Below are positions 27,305 through 37,338 of a DNA stretch of 64,000 bases, piece by piece; the stretch's first letter is position 1, and every line of letters begins with the position of its first letter. A model generated the notes under the pieces. It did no database searches, had not been told where the DNA came from, and worked only from the letters and a program-made list of their open reading frames with translations. Source of the DNA: Bacillus sp. Marseille-P3661 (GTDB lineage: Bacteria; Bacillota; Bacilli; Bacillales; Bacillaceae_J); contig NZ_LT965955.1 in assembly GCF_900240995.1 (NCBI RefSeq), positions 171,453 to 235,452 on the forward strand. The letters run 5' to 3'. Position numbers and translations under genes: made by a program.

Positions 27305-27401
27305 TGTTTAGTAATTTGTAGTAGACCAATAATGACTTCAACTAGTCGTGCACTCATGTAACTAGAAAAAGGTAATGCCATGGGCTTTTACTTTCACATG
27401 A

Positions 27402-27449
27402 AAATAAAGAAAACCACATAATTTGCAAGAGACAAAATACGTGGTTTAT
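27402..27449 (-). terminator. Terminator of the fbpABC operon
   Basis: On the minus strand AAACCAC pairs with GTGGTTT across a long loop, and the transcript ends in TTTTCTTTATTTTC. Confidence 0.65.
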
Positions 27450-27460
27450 TAATACTGCTT

Positions 27461-28096
27461 CTACATCGTAATACTTCGCTCACAAATGGCTTCGACATCT
27501 AGTTGATCATGTGTCACCATTAAACAGGAGATGTTAGCCTTTTTCAAGATATCTTGCAATTCGCTACGAATTGCGGCCTTTAAATTTGCATCTAAATTGC
27601 TAAAAGGCTCGTCCATTAACAGAACAATTGGTTTTGGTGCAAGTGCACGTGCAAGTGCTATTCTTTGTTGTTGCCCACCGCTCAGTTCATGAGGATATCT
27701 ATTTTCATAACCAGACATATGAACGAGATCGAGTACTTCCTTTAACTGTGCCAGTCGTTCGCCACGTTTAAACCGGTGCAGAGCAAACAGGATATTGTCT
27801 TTTACAGTCATATGAGGAAAGAGGGCATAATCTTGAAAGACCATGCCAACGCCTCTATTCTCTGGCTGAATAAAGGTTTTTTCATCGACAACGGTTTTCT
27901 CCGAAAGGATAATTGTCCCTTTGCTAGGTAACTCCAAGCCAGCAATTAACCGTAATAGTGTACTTTTCCCACTTCCACTTGGACCTAGGATTCCTACAAT
28001 TTCACCTTGTTTCATTGAAAAGTCAAAATCTTTGATGATAGGCGCCTTCGCACGAGAATAAGCAAATGAAAGATTACGAACTTCAACAACATTCAT
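27461..28096 (-). CDS. fbpC: Iron(III) ABC transporter ATP-binding protein (short form)
   Basis: A 211-residue ABC ATPase, last gene of an Fbp-type ferric iron operon. It has Walker A GPSGSGKST (about 37-45), Q-loop MVFQDYALFP, signature LSGGQQQRIALARAL, Walker B VLLMDEPFSNLD and H-loop MVTHDQ. The stop codon falls right after the nucleotide-binding fold (AICERSITM), so the C-terminal regulatory domain found in FbpC proteins of about 340 residues is absent. This may be a natural short form or a truncation. The start overlaps the fbpB stop by one base. Confidence 0.82.
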   Translation of the reverse strand: MNVVEVRNLSFAYSRAKAPIIKDFDFSMKQGEIVGILGPSGSGKSTLLRLIAGLELPSKGTIILSEKTVVDEKTFIQPENRGVGMVFQDYALFPHMTVKDNILFALHRFKRGERLAQLKEVLDLVHMSGYENRYPHELSGGQQQRIALARALAPKPIVLLMDEPFSNLDANLKAAIRSELQDILKKANISCLMVTHDQLDVEAICERSITM

Positions 28097-29742
28097 TACT
28101 TCTTCACCTTCTTTCCGATAAACTGAAATACAATTACTGATAGCATACTAATCATGATAATCATCAGTGAGGGAATTGCAGCTTCGTAAATTTGTTCATC
28201 GTTTGCATATTGATACGCCTTTGTAGATAATGTTTCAAAGTTAAATGGCCGCAATAATAAAACGAGTGGAAGCTCTTTGCATATCTCCACAAATGTTAAA
28301 ATAAATCCACTGATAAAAGCCCCTTTAATTAGTGGTAGATCTACCTTGAAAAATGATTTTGTAAGGCTATGTCCAAGCATTTTGGAGGCTTCGTTATATT
28401 TATTACCGATCTTTTCAAACCCTACTTCAACGGCATTATAGCCCGTTGCCATAAACCGGATTGCATACCCGACAATAAGCATTACAAGTGATAAGCTGAG
28501 GATTAATGGCGATTCTCCTAAACCCATTAAAGCATATAAAGGGGCTAACCATTGATCAAAATAGATAAACATCGCAAGTACACCAATTGCAATAATCGCA
28601 CCAGGTATTGAATAACCGGTTGTTACCAACTTCGCTAAGATAAACGAAAATGTCGATCTTGATCTGCAAACATTTGCTACTATACCTGAAATTACGATTA
28701 TAATTAAGGTAGATAACACTGCAACATAAAGCGTTTGAAACATTAATTGTATAAACGAATCATTCCATACTTTTAGAAACGTTAATTTAGCCCATGCAAT
28801 AAGTTGAATCGTTGGAATAAGAAATCCTAGTAAAAGTACGATAGAACAGTAGGTGGGGGCTGCAAAAGCTGAAAACCCTTTTAGTTTCATCGGGATAATA
28901 GGCCTAGACCTATTGTTTAATTGATAGCTTTTTCGTTGTCTTAGTATTCTTTCTAAGAAAAACATACCAACTATAACCACCATTAACCAAGCAGCGAGTC
29001 TCATGGCCGAATCTACATCGTACAGGCCAAACCAGGTGTGGAATACTGCTGTTGAAACAGTATAAATTCCAAAATAGCTTGTTACACCATAGTCACTAAG
29101 AACTTCATAAATAACTAAAACAACACCACCAACAATCGCTGGTCTTGAAAGGGGGAGAATAATTTTATAAAAAATTGCTAATGGTTTCCTGCCAAGTAGT
29201 CGCGCATTTTCAAAAAATGCAGAGCTTTGGCTTTCTAGGAATGCTTTCGTAATAATATAAACATAAGGATAAAGAAACAAGGTGAAAACAAAAATAGCTC
29301 CTTCTAATGATGAAAGAGAAATCAATTGAGCATCAATTTGGTAATTAAATTCATTGCGCAGCGTTTTTTGGACGACTCCAGTATAGCTCAACATCGTATT
29401 ATATGTGTAAGCTGCTATATAAGGAGGAATCGCTAACGGTAAAATAAGAGCCCAATTGAAAAATCGTTTAAAACGAAATTCATATGCTGAAACTAACCAA
29501 GCGAGTGTTACGCCTAAAAATGCTGTTAGTAAACCTGTAATTACAACTAATAAAACAGTATTCGATATATATTCTGATAATAAATATTTTTTTATGTGCA
29601 ACCAGTTTTCATTTGGCTCTTGGAATAGGGAGAAAAATACAAACAAGATAGGCAGCAGTATAATTACTGCCGCCAAAATACTAATCAACCACCATGCGTT
29701 ATACTCTTTTTTTATATAGCGCATTATTGATTGAATATTCAT
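28096..29742 (-). CDS. fbpB: Iron(III) ABC transporter permease
   Basis: A 548-residue permease with two fused binding-protein-dependent transport domains and about 12 membrane segments, as in FbpB/SfuB/AfuB. The EAA-loop regions read NARLLGRKPLAIFYKIILPLS and NEASKMLGHSLTKSFFKVDLP, each docking onto an FbpC ATPase. ATG 29742 lies three nt after the fbpA stop codon; an in-frame TTG at 29754 would overlap fbpA. The tight spacing indicates translation coupled to the iron-binding lipoprotein. Confidence 0.88.
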   Translation of the reverse strand: MNIQSIMRYIKKEYNAWWLISILAAVIILLPILFVFFSLFQEPNENWLHIKKYLLSEYISNTVLLVVITGLLTAFLGVTLAWLVSAYEFRFKRFFNWALILPLAIPPYIAAYTYNTMLSYTGVVQKTLRNEFNYQIDAQLISLSSLEGAIFVFTLFLYPYVYIITKAFLESQSSAFFENARLLGRKPLAIFYKIILPLSRPAIVGGVVLVIYEVLSDYGVTSYFGIYTVSTAVFHTWFGLYDVDSAMRLAAWLMVVIVGMFFLERILRQRKSYQLNNRSRPIIPMKLKGFSAFAAPTYCSIVLLLGFLIPTIQLIAWAKLTFLKVWNDSFIQLMFQTLYVAVLSTLIIIVISGIVANVCRSRSTFSFILAKLVTTGYSIPGAIIAIGVLAMFIYFDQWLAPLYALMGLGESPLILSLSLVMLIVGYAIRFMATGYNAVEVGFEKIGNKYNEASKMLGHSLTKSFFKVDLPLIKGAFISGFILTFVEICKELPLVLLLRPFNFETLSTKAYQYANDEQIYEAAIPSLMIIMISMLSVIVFQFIGKKVKK

Positions 29743-29744
29743 TC

Positions 29745-30842
29745 TTACTTCCAACCAGCTTCATTAAATAGTTCTAATGCTTTTTTGTTATGTGCACCTA
29801 ATGTATCGAAATTAAGTTCTTGCATTTTAAATTCTCCCCATGACTCAAGTAATTCAGGTTTTTTAGCGTCTGGATTAACCGGGAATTCAAAGTTATTCGC
29901 AGAAAGAAACTCTTGTGCTTCAACACTTGTTACATACTCAATTAGTTTAATCGCATTTTCTTTATTTTTACTATGTTTCGTTAAACCGATACCACTAATA
30001 TTAACGTGCGTTCCAGTTGTTTCTTGGTTGGGGAAGATAATCCCTAGTCCATCTGCAACTTTAACTTCTTCTGGATCTTCTGAGTTAGCAAGTAACCCAA
30101 CATAATACGTATTCATCACGGCAACATCACCAGTTCCAGCCGCAATTGCTTTTGCCTGATCACGATCTCCGCCTTCTGGATCTCGTGCAAAATTACTAAC
30201 TACACCTTTTGCCCATTCTGCTGCTTTTTCTTCACCATTTAATTCAATGAAAGATGCAAGTAATGATTGGTTATATAAGCTTGTTGAAGAGCGAATCAAC
30301 AATTTGTCTTTCCACTTTTCATCAGTTAGATCTTCGTATGAAGAAATTTCCTCAGGGTTTACACGGTCCTTTGCATATACAATGACACGAGCTCTAGTTG
30401 CCATACCGATCCAGTTGTTGTCAATGTCACGAAACTGTGCTGGAACGTTTTGTTCAATTACATCTGAAGATACGGGTTGAAGAACGTTATTTTGCTTTGC
30501 GTTTGCAAGAACGCCGCCATCAACCGTAATAAATAAGTCTGCTTCCGTACTTTCACCTTCACGCTTTAAACGTTCAATAAGCTCTTCTGCTTTACCTTTT
30601 ACAACATTTACTTTAATTCCTGTTTCGTTTGTAAAGTTTTCAAATACCTTATCATCTGCTTCGTAATGTCTAGCTGTGTAGATATTGACAACTTGATCAG
30701 TTGCTTTCTCATCAGCATTTTCTGTTTTTTCTGTTGCTGTTTTATTTTCTGGTGTTGGACTTTCATTTTCTGTACCGCAACCAACTAAGGTAAATGCTAA
30801 TAATAAGAATAAAATAAAGCTAAATAATTTCTTATGTACCAT
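29745..30842 (-). CDS. fbpA: Iron(III)-binding lipoprotein of the Fbp/Fut ABC transporter
   Basis: A 365-residue solute-binding protein. It has a lipoprotein signal peptide (LFSFILFLLLAFTLVGC, with the lipidated Cys about residue 22), a Glu/Thr-rich linker, then the mature domain VNIYTARHYEADDKVFENF. Its later stretch AVMNTYYVGLL carries the paired Tyr that bind iron in FutA/FbpA proteins. The frame extends upstream into the Fur box region; ATG 30842 with GAGGAG is the credible start. First gene of fbpABC, controlled by the adjacent Fur site, so induction under iron starvation is expected. Confidence 0.9.
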   Translation of the reverse strand: MVHKKLFSFILFLLLAFTLVGCGTENESPTPENKTATEKTENADEKATDQVVNIYTARHYEADDKVFENFTNETGIKVNVVKGKAEELIERLKREGESTEADLFITVDGGVLANAKQNNVLQPVSSDVIEQNVPAQFRDIDNNWIGMATRARVIVYAKDRVNPEEISSYEDLTDEKWKDKLLIRSSTSLYNQSLLASFIELNGEEKAAEWAKGVVSNFARDPEGGDRDQAKAIAAGTGDVAVMNTYYVGLLANSEDPEEVKVADGLGIIFPNQETTGTHVNISGIGLTKHSKNKENAIKLIEYVTSVEAQEFLSANNFEFPVNPDAKKPELLESWGEFKMQELNFDTLGAHNKKALELFNEAGWK

Positions 30843-30867
30843 AGTTTCCACTCTCCTCATAGTAATA

Positions 30868-30890
30868 ATGATAATGAGAATTATTATCAT
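30868..30890. promoter_or_regulatory. Fur box upstream of fbpABC
   Basis: GATAATGAGAATTATTATC (30870-30888) fits the 19-bp Fur consensus GATAATGATWATCATTATC with few mismatches, and further ATAATGATAAT repeats overlap it. It lies about 25 bp before the fbpA start codon on the minus strand. Confidence 0.88.
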
Positions 30891-31029
30891 TTATTTATCT
30901 AACATTATTTTATAAGTAAAAACACAAAATAGTCAATCTTTTTTTAAAAAAATACCGCTTCATCCATTAAATCCTTAATATATCTAGAAATTAATTCGTC
31001 CTTTATATTATTAAACCAACCGAACAAGT

Positions 31030-31076
31030 AAAAAAAGCCTGCCATCAATGATACATTTTGTATCGATGGCAGGCTT
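31030..31076 (-). terminator. Terminator after dtpT
   Basis: GCCTGCCATC and GATGGCAGGC enclose an inner ATACA/TGTAT hairpin. The A-run at 31030-31036 is the U-tract on the minus strand. Confidence 0.9.
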
Positions 31077-31116
31077 AGCGAAGATACTTTTTAATTTAGA
31101 AGCGGTGTGTCTACGA

Positions 31117-32610
31117 TTAACGAACGCCTTTCATATACTTTTGAATGATCGGGGCTACTAAGAATAATAGTATACCAAGTGCGATTGCAGCGCCACCGAT
31201 TACACCAAAGTATTGCATTTCTGTTTCTGGGGAATAAAACTTAACAATCTGTGCATTAATAGCTTGAGCTGCGGCGTTTGATAAAAACCATAAGCTCATT
31301 GTTTGTGCTGAAAATGCAGCAGGTGCAAGCTTTGTTGTGGCCGACAGTCCAACTGGTGATAAACACAATTCACCAAGCACAACTATGAAATAACTAAGAA
31401 CTAACCATAATGGATTTACTAATGAGTCCGCTCCACCAAAGTAAGCGGGTAAAAGAATTACAAGAAATGATAATCCAGCAAATAATAAACCTAAAGAGAA
31501 CTTTTGAGGTATTGAAGGCTGGCGTTTACCTAGCTTTACCCATAACCAAGCAAATACTGGAGCTAAAATGATAATAAATAGTGGGTTTAGAGATTGGAAC
31601 CATGCAGGCGAAATTGTAATGCCTGCAAACTCAAGCTGTGTCCGCTTGTCTGCATAGTTAGCAAGAATAGTTGCACCTTGTTCTTGAATAGCCCAAAACA
31701 TTACAGACGCAATAAATAGCGGAATATAAGCAAGAATACGTGAACGTTCTACTTCTGTAGTTTTCGGGCTGCGATACATAACAATGAAATAAACAGTAGG
31801 GATTAAAATACCTAAAATACCAACTAAGCTAATAAAGGTTGTAATTGTTAAATATCCCATTGGAATTGTGATTGCAAGCAGTATTCCAATTACAGCTGCT
31901 GCAATTAAAAATGATGTAAACACCTTTTTTCGTTCAGTTGAAGATAATGGATTTGCAACTGTCGTACCAGCAAGTCCAAGATTTTTTTTCTTTGTAACAA
32001 TAAATATAACTAAGCCTAAAAACATACCAACTGCTGCTATGGCAAAACCTAAGTGGAAACTATACTTCATTCCAACTTCCCCAACAATTAAAGGTGCAAG
32101 GAAACCACCCATGTTAATGCCCATATAGAATATACTGAAACCAGCATCGCGGCGGTCATCTTTTTCAGCGTAAATATCACCGACGACACTTGATACGTTA
32201 GGTTTCAGTAACCCTGTACCAAGCACGATCAGTACCATGGAAACAAAGAACATTGATAGCGTTCCAGGTATAGCTAACGCGATATGACCTAACATGATTA
32301 ATATACCACCATAAAAGACCGCTCGTGATGTCCCTAACAATCGATCGGCCAACCAACCACCAATAATACCAGACATATAAACTAATGAACCATAAATAGA
32401 CATAATTGCAAGGGCTACAGTTTCGTCAAGACCTAAGCCGCCTTTGGAGATTTCATAATACATGTAATAAAGTAGGATTGCTCTCATTCCGTAGTATGAG
32501 AATCGCTCCCAGAATTCCGTGAAGAATAGCGTGAATAGCCCTTTAGGATGTCCGAAAAATCCTTTTTGAGGGACGCTATTGACAATTTCCTCTTTCGTAT
32601 ATTTCGACAT
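31117..32610 (-). CDS. dtpT: Proton-dependent di-/tripeptide transporter
   Basis: A 497-residue POT/PTR-family major facilitator with about 14 membrane segments. The N-terminal helix carries the ExxER-type proton/substrate motif FFTEFWERFSYYGMRAIL, followed by GGWLADRLLGTSRAVFYGG and GTGLLKPNVSSVVGDIY. It should import small peptides driven by the proton gradient. ATG 32610 follows AAAGGAGG. Monocistronic. The length fits B. subtilis DtpT. Confidence 0.9.
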   Translation of the reverse strand: MSKYTKEEIVNSVPQKGFFGHPKGLFTLFFTEFWERFSYYGMRAILLYYMYYEISKGGLGLDETVALAIMSIYGSLVYMSGIIGGWLADRLLGTSRAVFYGGILIMLGHIALAIPGTLSMFFVSMVLIVLGTGLLKPNVSSVVGDIYAEKDDRRDAGFSIFYMGINMGGFLAPLIVGEVGMKYSFHLGFAIAAVGMFLGLVIFIVTKKKNLGLAGTTVANPLSSTERKKVFTSFLIAAAVIGILLAITIPMGYLTITTFISLVGILGILIPTVYFIVMYRSPKTTEVERSRILAYIPLFIASVMFWAIQEQGATILANYADKRTQLEFAGITISPAWFQSLNPLFIIILAPVFAWLWVKLGKRQPSIPQKFSLGLLFAGLSFLVILLPAYFGGADSLVNPLWLVLSYFIVVLGELCLSPVGLSATTKLAPAAFSAQTMSLWFLSNAAAQAINAQIVKFYSPETEMQYFGVIGGAAIALGILLFLVAPIIQKYMKGVR

Positions 32611-32738
32611 AATTCGACCTCCTTTATCGTTATATTATAATATCTTTTTTTAGTTAATCTTTTTAAAAGATAATTAGTAAGATTGAAAAGAGGGAAAATA
32701 TTTCAAAATAATAATAGAAGTCCTTGTTTGATCTGGAT

Positions 32739-32770
32739 AGTCTGACCCCTAGTAAATTTGGGGTCAGACT
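32739..32770. repeat. REP-like palindrome
   Basis: AGTCTGACCCC and GGGGTCAGACT form a perfect 11-bp inverted repeat around a 10-bp loop, without a T-tract. GGGGTCAGAC-type palindromes are typical of REP elements mobilised by REP-associated tyrosine transposases; none is in the window. It could also act as a weak terminator for the DUF4023 gene. Confidence 0.5.
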
Positions 32771-32786
32771 GCTGGGTGGGGGACTG

Positions 32787-32921
32787 CTAATTCCCCTTCG
32801 CTTGGCTGTGCTGCTTATTAGGTAAACGATCCATCGGATGGCCTTTGCCTTTTTTTCTATTTCTTTCATCCTTTGCCTGTCTATCATGTAAGTCTGCTAG
32901 AAATTCCTGTGTGCTTTTCAT
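32787..32921 (-). CDS. Small DUF4023-like protein, 44 aa
   Basis: A short gene with a very good start: AAAGGAGGGG, 6 nt, ATG 32921. The 44-residue product begins MKSTQEFLADLHDRQAKDER and ends MDRLPNKQHSQAKGN. A highly charged Lys/Arg-rich middle and an LPNKxH end match my recollection of the DUF4023 family of tiny Bacillus proteins, function unknown. An overlapping longer frame on the same strand (32663-32887) is rejected in favour of this one because it lacks a binding site and breaks the family match. Confidence 0.7.
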   Translation of the reverse strand: MKSTQEFLADLHDRQAKDERNRKKGKGHPMDRLPNKQHSQAKGN

Positions 32922-33028
32922 ATTTTTCCCCTCCTTTATTCGTTCTAATGATTAATTTAACCAATTGGTTTAAAAACATGTGAATCGACGGAAAAATAGT
33001 CCGTTTACATTTTGAAAATTCAAAACTA

Positions 33029-33045
33029 TGTTAGATATACTCACA
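33029..33045. promoter_or_regulatory. GlnR/TnrA box upstream of urtA
   Basis: TGTTAGATATACTCACA fits TGTNA-N7-TNACA at every defined position. Its centre lies about 50 bp before the likely transcription start (TTGATC at 33052 and TACCAT or TATACC near 33073-33080), the position from which TnrA activates promoters under nitrogen limitation. Confidence 0.75.
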
Positions 33046-33134
33046 CAAAAATTGATCGGAGTTTAACGGTGATATACCATAAGGTGGTAGGTTAAGTAAC
33101 ATGTAAGTTACATATTAACGAGGGGGAAATTAAA

Positions 33135-34409
33135 ATGAGATTTAAACAGTTATTCTTTGTTTTAATCATTGCTGCTTTTGTAATGGTTATGACTGCATGT
33201 TCAGGTGGAGCCAATGAAGCGTCTGCACCGCAAGAGGGAACAACAGCATCTGATAGCGGGAGTTCTACAGAAACAACTTCAGAGAGTGGTGATGTAATTG
33301 AAGTTGGGATTTTACATTCATTAAGTGGAACTATGGCAATTAGTGAAACATCTGTGCATGATGCTGAATTATTAGCTATTAAAGAAATAAATGCAAATGG
33401 TGGTGTACTAGGAAAACAAGTTAAACCGATTATTGAAGATGGTGCCTCAGACTGGCCCACATTTGCTGAAAAAGCAAAGAAGTTATTACAGCAGGATCAA
33501 GTGGCCACTATTTTTGGAGGCTGGACATCTGCTAGCCGAAAAGCAATGTTACCGGTTGTAGAGGAAAATAACGGATTGTTATGGTACCCGGTTCAATATG
33601 AAGGTATGGAAAGCTCACCTAATATTTTTTACACAGGTGCAGCACCCAACCAACAAATTGTACCAGCTGTAGAATGGCTTTTAGAAAACCGTGGTACAAA
33701 ATTCTACCTTTTAGGTTCTGACTATGTGTTCCCAAGAACAGCTAACGCAGCCATTAAAGCTCAATTAGCTGCACAAGGCGGCGAACTAGTCGGTGAAGAA
33801 TATACCCCGCTAGGTCATACTGATTACAATACTGTCATTGCAAAAATCAAGAGTGAACAACCTGAAGTAATTTTTAACACATTGAATGGAGATAGTAACG
33901 TTGCTTTCTTTAAGCAATTAAAAGATGCAGGCATCACTGCAGAAGATATGACTGTCCTATCTGTAAGTGTCGCAGAAGAAGAAGTTAGAGGTATTGGTGC
34001 TGGTGTAATTGCCGGTCATTTAACGAGCTGGAATTACTACCAGACAACAGATACACCTGAAAATGCCAAGTTTGTTGAGGCGTATAAAGCTGAATATGGG
34101 GAGGATCGTGTAACAGCTGATCCAATTGAAGCTGGATATTTCGGGGTATATTTATGGGCTGCTGCAGTTGAAAAGGCTGGCACAACTGAAGTTGAGGCAG
34201 TGAAGGAAGCGGCCAAAGGATTAGAATTTAATGCTCCAGGAGGTCTTGTAAAAGTAGATGGTGATAACCAACACGTATACAAAACAGTAAGAATTGGAGA
34301 AGTACAAGAAGACGGCCAAATTAAAGAACTATGGAACTCAGGTGAGCCTGTTAAACCGGATCCATACTTAAAAGGATTTGAGTGGGCTAGCGGCTTAAGC
34401 GCTGAGTAA
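33135..34409 (+). CDS. urtA: Urea ABC transporter substrate-binding lipoprotein
   Basis: A 424-residue periplasmic-binding-like protein of the branched-chain amino acid/amide type. It has a lipoprotein signal ending VMVMTAC and a Ser/Thr/Glu linker. The mature part begins [18 protein letters not shown] and contains [21 protein letters not shown] and [14 protein letters not shown], characteristic of UrtA. It captures urea or short amides outside the cell and delivers them to UrtBC. ATG 33135 follows GAGGGGG. First gene of a nitrogen operon headed by a GlnR/TnrA site. A stable hairpin after the gene may explain higher levels of the binding protein than of the membrane parts. Confidence 0.93.
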   Translation: MRFKQLFFVLIIAAFVMVMTACSGGANEASAPQEGTTASDSGSSTETTSESGDVIEVGILHSLSGTMAISETSVHDAELLAIKEINANGGVLGKQVKPIIEDGASDWPTFAEKAKKLLQQDQVATIFGGWTSASRKAMLPVVEENNGLLWYPVQYEGMESSPNIFYTGAAPNQQIVPAVEWLLENRGTKFYLLGSDYVFPRTANAAIKAQLAAQGGELVGEEYTPLGHTDYNTVIAKIKSEQPEVIFNTLNGDSNVAFFKQLKDAGITAEDMTVLSVSVAEEEVRGIGAGVIAGHLTSWNYYQTTDTPENAKFVEAYKAEYGEDRVTADPIEAGYFGVYLWAAAVEKAGTTEVEAVKEAAKGLEFNAPGGLVKVDGDNQHVYKTVRIGEVQEDGQIKELWNSGEPVKPDPYLKGFEWASGLSAE

Positions 34410-34413
34410 GGAA

Positions 34414-34446
34414 AATTGAATAGAGGGGTTTTCCCCTCTTTTCAAT
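34414..34446 (+). other. Stable hairpin between urtA and urtB
   Basis: ATTGAA-AGAGGGG and CCCCTCT-TTCAAT form a long stem around TTTT, without a following U-tract. It probably protects the urtA mRNA or attenuates read-through, rather than ending transcription completely. Confidence 0.6.
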
Positions 34447-34602
34447 ATGAAATTTACTGTGGGAGATGTCTTCTTCGCTAATATCTTCATATTTAACAAG
34501 TCTTCGCATTACTATCTTCGGTTTTCAAATTGCTAGGAAAAATCGCTTTGATTAGTTCCTCTTTTAGGTTGTTTGTCTGAGAGAGGTGAGGGGAGTAATA
34601 GG

Positions 34603-35508
34603 ATGAGTGGTACTTTATTAACACTATTTAATGGCATTAGTTTAGGTTCAATTCTCTTGCTAATAGCTTTAGGGCTGGCAATTACGTTTGGTTTGATGAA
34701 AGTTATCAATATGGCACATGGCGAACTGATTATGATTGGTGCATATGTTACCTATGTTATTCAAAATATTTTTCTTGATTATGCTCCAGAGCAATATTTT
34801 GATATGTACTTTATTCTATCGATCCCGATTGCGTTTATAGTCGCCGCAACAATTGGCGCGTTGTTGGAGGTGTCGTTAATACGATTCTTATATAATCGGC
34901 CGCTTGATAGTTTGTTAGCTACATATGGTGTCGGGTTAATCCTGCAGCAGTTAGCGAGGTCAATCTTTGGCGCCCCAAACGTTGGTGTTCAAGCGCCAAG
35001 CTACTTAAATGGAGGGTTAGAATTAGGCAATTTGATTTTGCCGTATTCGCGTATTTTTATTTTAATTTTAGCATTTTTATGTCTGCTTTCTATTTATATA
35101 TATTTTTATCGAACAGGGAATGGCCGCAGGGTCAGAGCGGTTATGCAAAATCGACAGATGGCTGAATGCATAGGTGTTCAAACGAGAAAAGTGGATTTAA
35201 TAACATTTGCTATCGGCTCCGGTTTTGCGGGCATTGCAGGTTGTGCGCTAACCTTACTTGGCCCAATTGGGCCAACAATTGGTACGTATTATATTATTGA
35301 TGCGTTTATGGTCGTTGTTGTTGGAGGGGTCGGAGCGCTAGTAGGTGCTGTTACGGGTGCATTTGGCATTGGGATATTTAATACAGTATTTGAGTTTTTT
35401 ACCTCATCTACGATCGGAAAGGTGCTCGTATTTATGTTAATTATTGCCTTTTTACAATGGCGGCCATCAGGGCTAGTAAGCTCTCGTACGCGGGCGCTCG
35501 ATGACTAA
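34603..35508 (+). CDS. urtB: Urea ABC transporter permease UrtB
   Basis: A 301-residue LivH-type permease with about eight membrane segments. Conserved parts are [20 protein letters not shown] near the N-terminus and [21 protein letters not shown]. It pairs with UrtC to form the urea channel. The frame opens at TTG 34573, but GAGGGGAGTAATAGG lies inside the extension, so ATG 34603 is the start. The gene has the shorter Bacillus form, without the long N-terminal domain present in some UrtB proteins. Confidence 0.92.
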   Translation: MSGTLLTLFNGISLGSILLLIALGLAITFGLMKVINMAHGELIMIGAYVTYVIQNIFLDYAPEQYFDMYFILSIPIAFIVAATIGALLEVSLIRFLYNRPLDSLLATYGVGLILQQLARSIFGAPNVGVQAPSYLNGGLELGNLILPYSRIFILILAFLCLLSIYIYFYRTGNGRRVRAVMQNRQMAECIGVQTRKVDLITFAIGSGFAGIAGCALTLLGPIGPTIGTYYIIDAFMVVVVGGVGALVGAVTGAFGIGIFNTVFEFFTSSTIGKVLVFMLIIAFLQWRPSGLVSSRTRALDD

Positions 35509-35531
35509 ATCAAATATTAGGAGCGTTGAAT

Positions 35532-36626
35532 ATGGAAAAGAAAATGAATTCTTTGATTTTTAATCAAAAATATTTGCTGCTTGGTATATTTATTGTCTTA
35601 CTGTTGGCACCGTTATTTCTATCCGATTTTCGCTTAAATTTGCTTGGCAAATTTCTGGCTTTTGCAATTTTAGTGGTCGGTCTTGATTTGTTATGGGGTT
35701 ATACAGGTGTATTAAGCCTAGGGCATGGGATTTTCTTTGGTTTTGGTGCTTATGCTATGGCCATGTATTTAAAATTAGACGCATCCGGCGGAAAACTTCC
35801 TGACTTTATGCAGTGGAGCGGTATGCAAGAGCTCCCGTGGCTATGGGTGCCGTTTCAAAATCCAGTTCTAGCGATCGCGTTAGGTATTTTGATTCCATTT
35901 ATAATTGCTGCCTTTCTTGGCTACTTAACATTTAGAAATCGAATTAATGGTGTGTATTTCACGATTCTCTCGCAGGCATTAGTTGTAGTAGTTGTTACTT
36001 TATTTGTTGGACAGCAAAGTTTAACAGGAGGCACAAATGGATTGACGGGTTTTACTAACATTTTTGGGTTTTCATTAGCATCACAATCAACGCAAACGGC
36101 AATTTATATTATTACGGCAATTGTTCTAGCGCTTGTTTTTATCGCTAGTAAAAAATTAGTTAGTGGCCGATTAGGTCAAGTGTTAATCGGAATTCGAGAT
36201 GGTGAAAACCGCCTGCGATTTTTAGGCTATGATCCATCAATTTTTAAAACGTTCATTTATGCACTTTCAGCTGGCATTGCGGGTTTAGCTGGGATGCTAT
36301 TCGTTCTACAGGTTGGAATTATCTCACCAACGATGATGGGAATTATTCCATCTATTGAAATGGTTTTATGGGTTGCGTTAGGCGGGCGTGGGACATTAAT
36401 TGGTCCGATTCTTGGTGCGGTTATCGTAAATGGAGGGAAAACAGCATTTAGTGAATCATATCCTGACATTTGGTTATATTTCTTAGGTCTTATGTTTGTA
36501 GTTGTTGTTGTGTTCTTACCAAATGGCCTAATGGGATTATTTAAAAGCTTAAAAGAAAGGTGGACAATGCTTTATGCTAAGCAACCAGAGTCAGACCATT
36601 CTCGAGTCGAAAAATATTACGGTTGA
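35532..36626 (+). CDS. urtC: Urea ABC transporter permease UrtC
   Basis: A 364-residue LivM-type permease with about ten hydrophobic segments. Markers include [57 protein letters not shown] (the ATPase-docking loop) and [13 protein letters not shown]. Start ATG 35532 has TAGGAG 8 nt upstream; the in-frame TTG 35526 is too close. Its last 53 bases overlap urtD, showing tight coupling. Confidence 0.92.
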   Translation: MEKKMNSLIFNQKYLLLGIFIVLLLAPLFLSDFRLNLLGKFLAFAILVVGLDLLWGYTGVLSLGHGIFFGFGAYAMAMYLKLDASGGKLPDFMQWSGMQELPWLWVPFQNPVLAIALGILIPFIIAAFLGYLTFRNRINGVYFTILSQALVVVVVTLFVGQQSLTGGTNGLTGFTNIFGFSLASQSTQTAIYIITAIVLALVFIASKKLVSGRLGQVLIGIRDGENRLRFLGYDPSIFKTFIYALSAGIAGLAGMLFVLQVGIISPTMMGIIPSIEMVLWVALGGRGTLIGPILGAVIVNGGKTAFSESYPDIWLYFLGLMFVVVVVFLPNGLMGLFKSLKERWTMLYAKQPESDHSRVEKYYG

Positions 36627-37338
36627 TTTTAGTGGCTTTAAAGCCATTAGTAATCTCGATTTTAAAGTAATGAATAATAAAGTTCATTTTTTAATAGGTC
36701 CCAATGGAGCGGGGAAAACGACGTTGCTCGACGTAATCTGTGGTAAAACCCAGGTAACAGACGGAAAGGTACTTTTTAAAGGTAAACAAAATTTAACAAA
36801 AATGAAAGAATATAAAATTGTTCATAAAGGAATTTCGCGTAAATTTCAAGCACCGTCCATTTTTCACGAATTAACAGTCTACGAAAATCTCATGATTGCG
36901 ATGAAACAGGATAAAAGTTTACTAGCAACAATTAAGGCAGTTGTGAATGGCCGCCAACAGCAGGAACTAGAAAAAATGCTAAATTTAATTGGATTAATGG
37001 ATGCCAAAGATCAAAAAGCTGGGTCATTAGCGCATGGCCAAAAACAATGGCTGGAAATAGCGATGGTATTGGTTCAAGATCCTGCGCTCGTGCTTTTAGA
37101 TGAACCGATTGCAGGTATGTCTAAAACTGAGCGTGAAAAAACCGGACAAATGATTCGTGAAATAGCTAAGGATCGAACCGTTTTAATTGTTGAGCATGAT
37201 ATGGATTTTGTTAGGAAATATGCAGATGTTGTAACGGTTATGCATGATGGTAAATTACTATGCCAGGGTACAATGGCAGAAGTTCAAAGTGATCCTCGTG
37301 TACATGAAGTGTATCTGGGCAAAAAGGGGGGGCAATGA
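36574..37338 (+). CDS. urtD: Urea ABC transporter ATP-binding protein UrtD
   Basis: A 254-residue LivG-type ABC ATPase. Walker A is GPNGAGKTT (about 44-52), the signature is the UrtD-typical [13 protein letters not shown], Walker B is [11 protein letters not shown], and the H-loop is [10 protein letters not shown]. It powers urea import with UrtE. It begins within urtC and its TGA overlaps the urtE ATG (ATGA). Confidence 0.93.
   Translation: MLSNQSQTILESKNITVDFSGFKAISNLDFKVMNNKVHFLIGPNGAGKTTLLDVICGKTQVTDGKVLFKGKQNLTKMKEYKIVHKGISRKFQAPSIFHELTVYENLMIAMKQDKSLLATIKAVVNGRQQQELEKMLNLIGLMDAKDQKAGSLAHGQKQWLEIAMVLVQDPALVLLDEPIAGMSKTEREKTGQMIREIAKDRTVLIVEHDMDFVRKYADVVTVMHDGKLLCQGTMAEVQSDPRVHEVYLGKKGGQ

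Noticed and set aside
32663..32887. Longer minus-strand frame overlapping the DUF4023 gene
   Set aside because: It lacks a ribosome binding site and runs through the REP palindrome; the overlapping 44-codon gene has far better signals.
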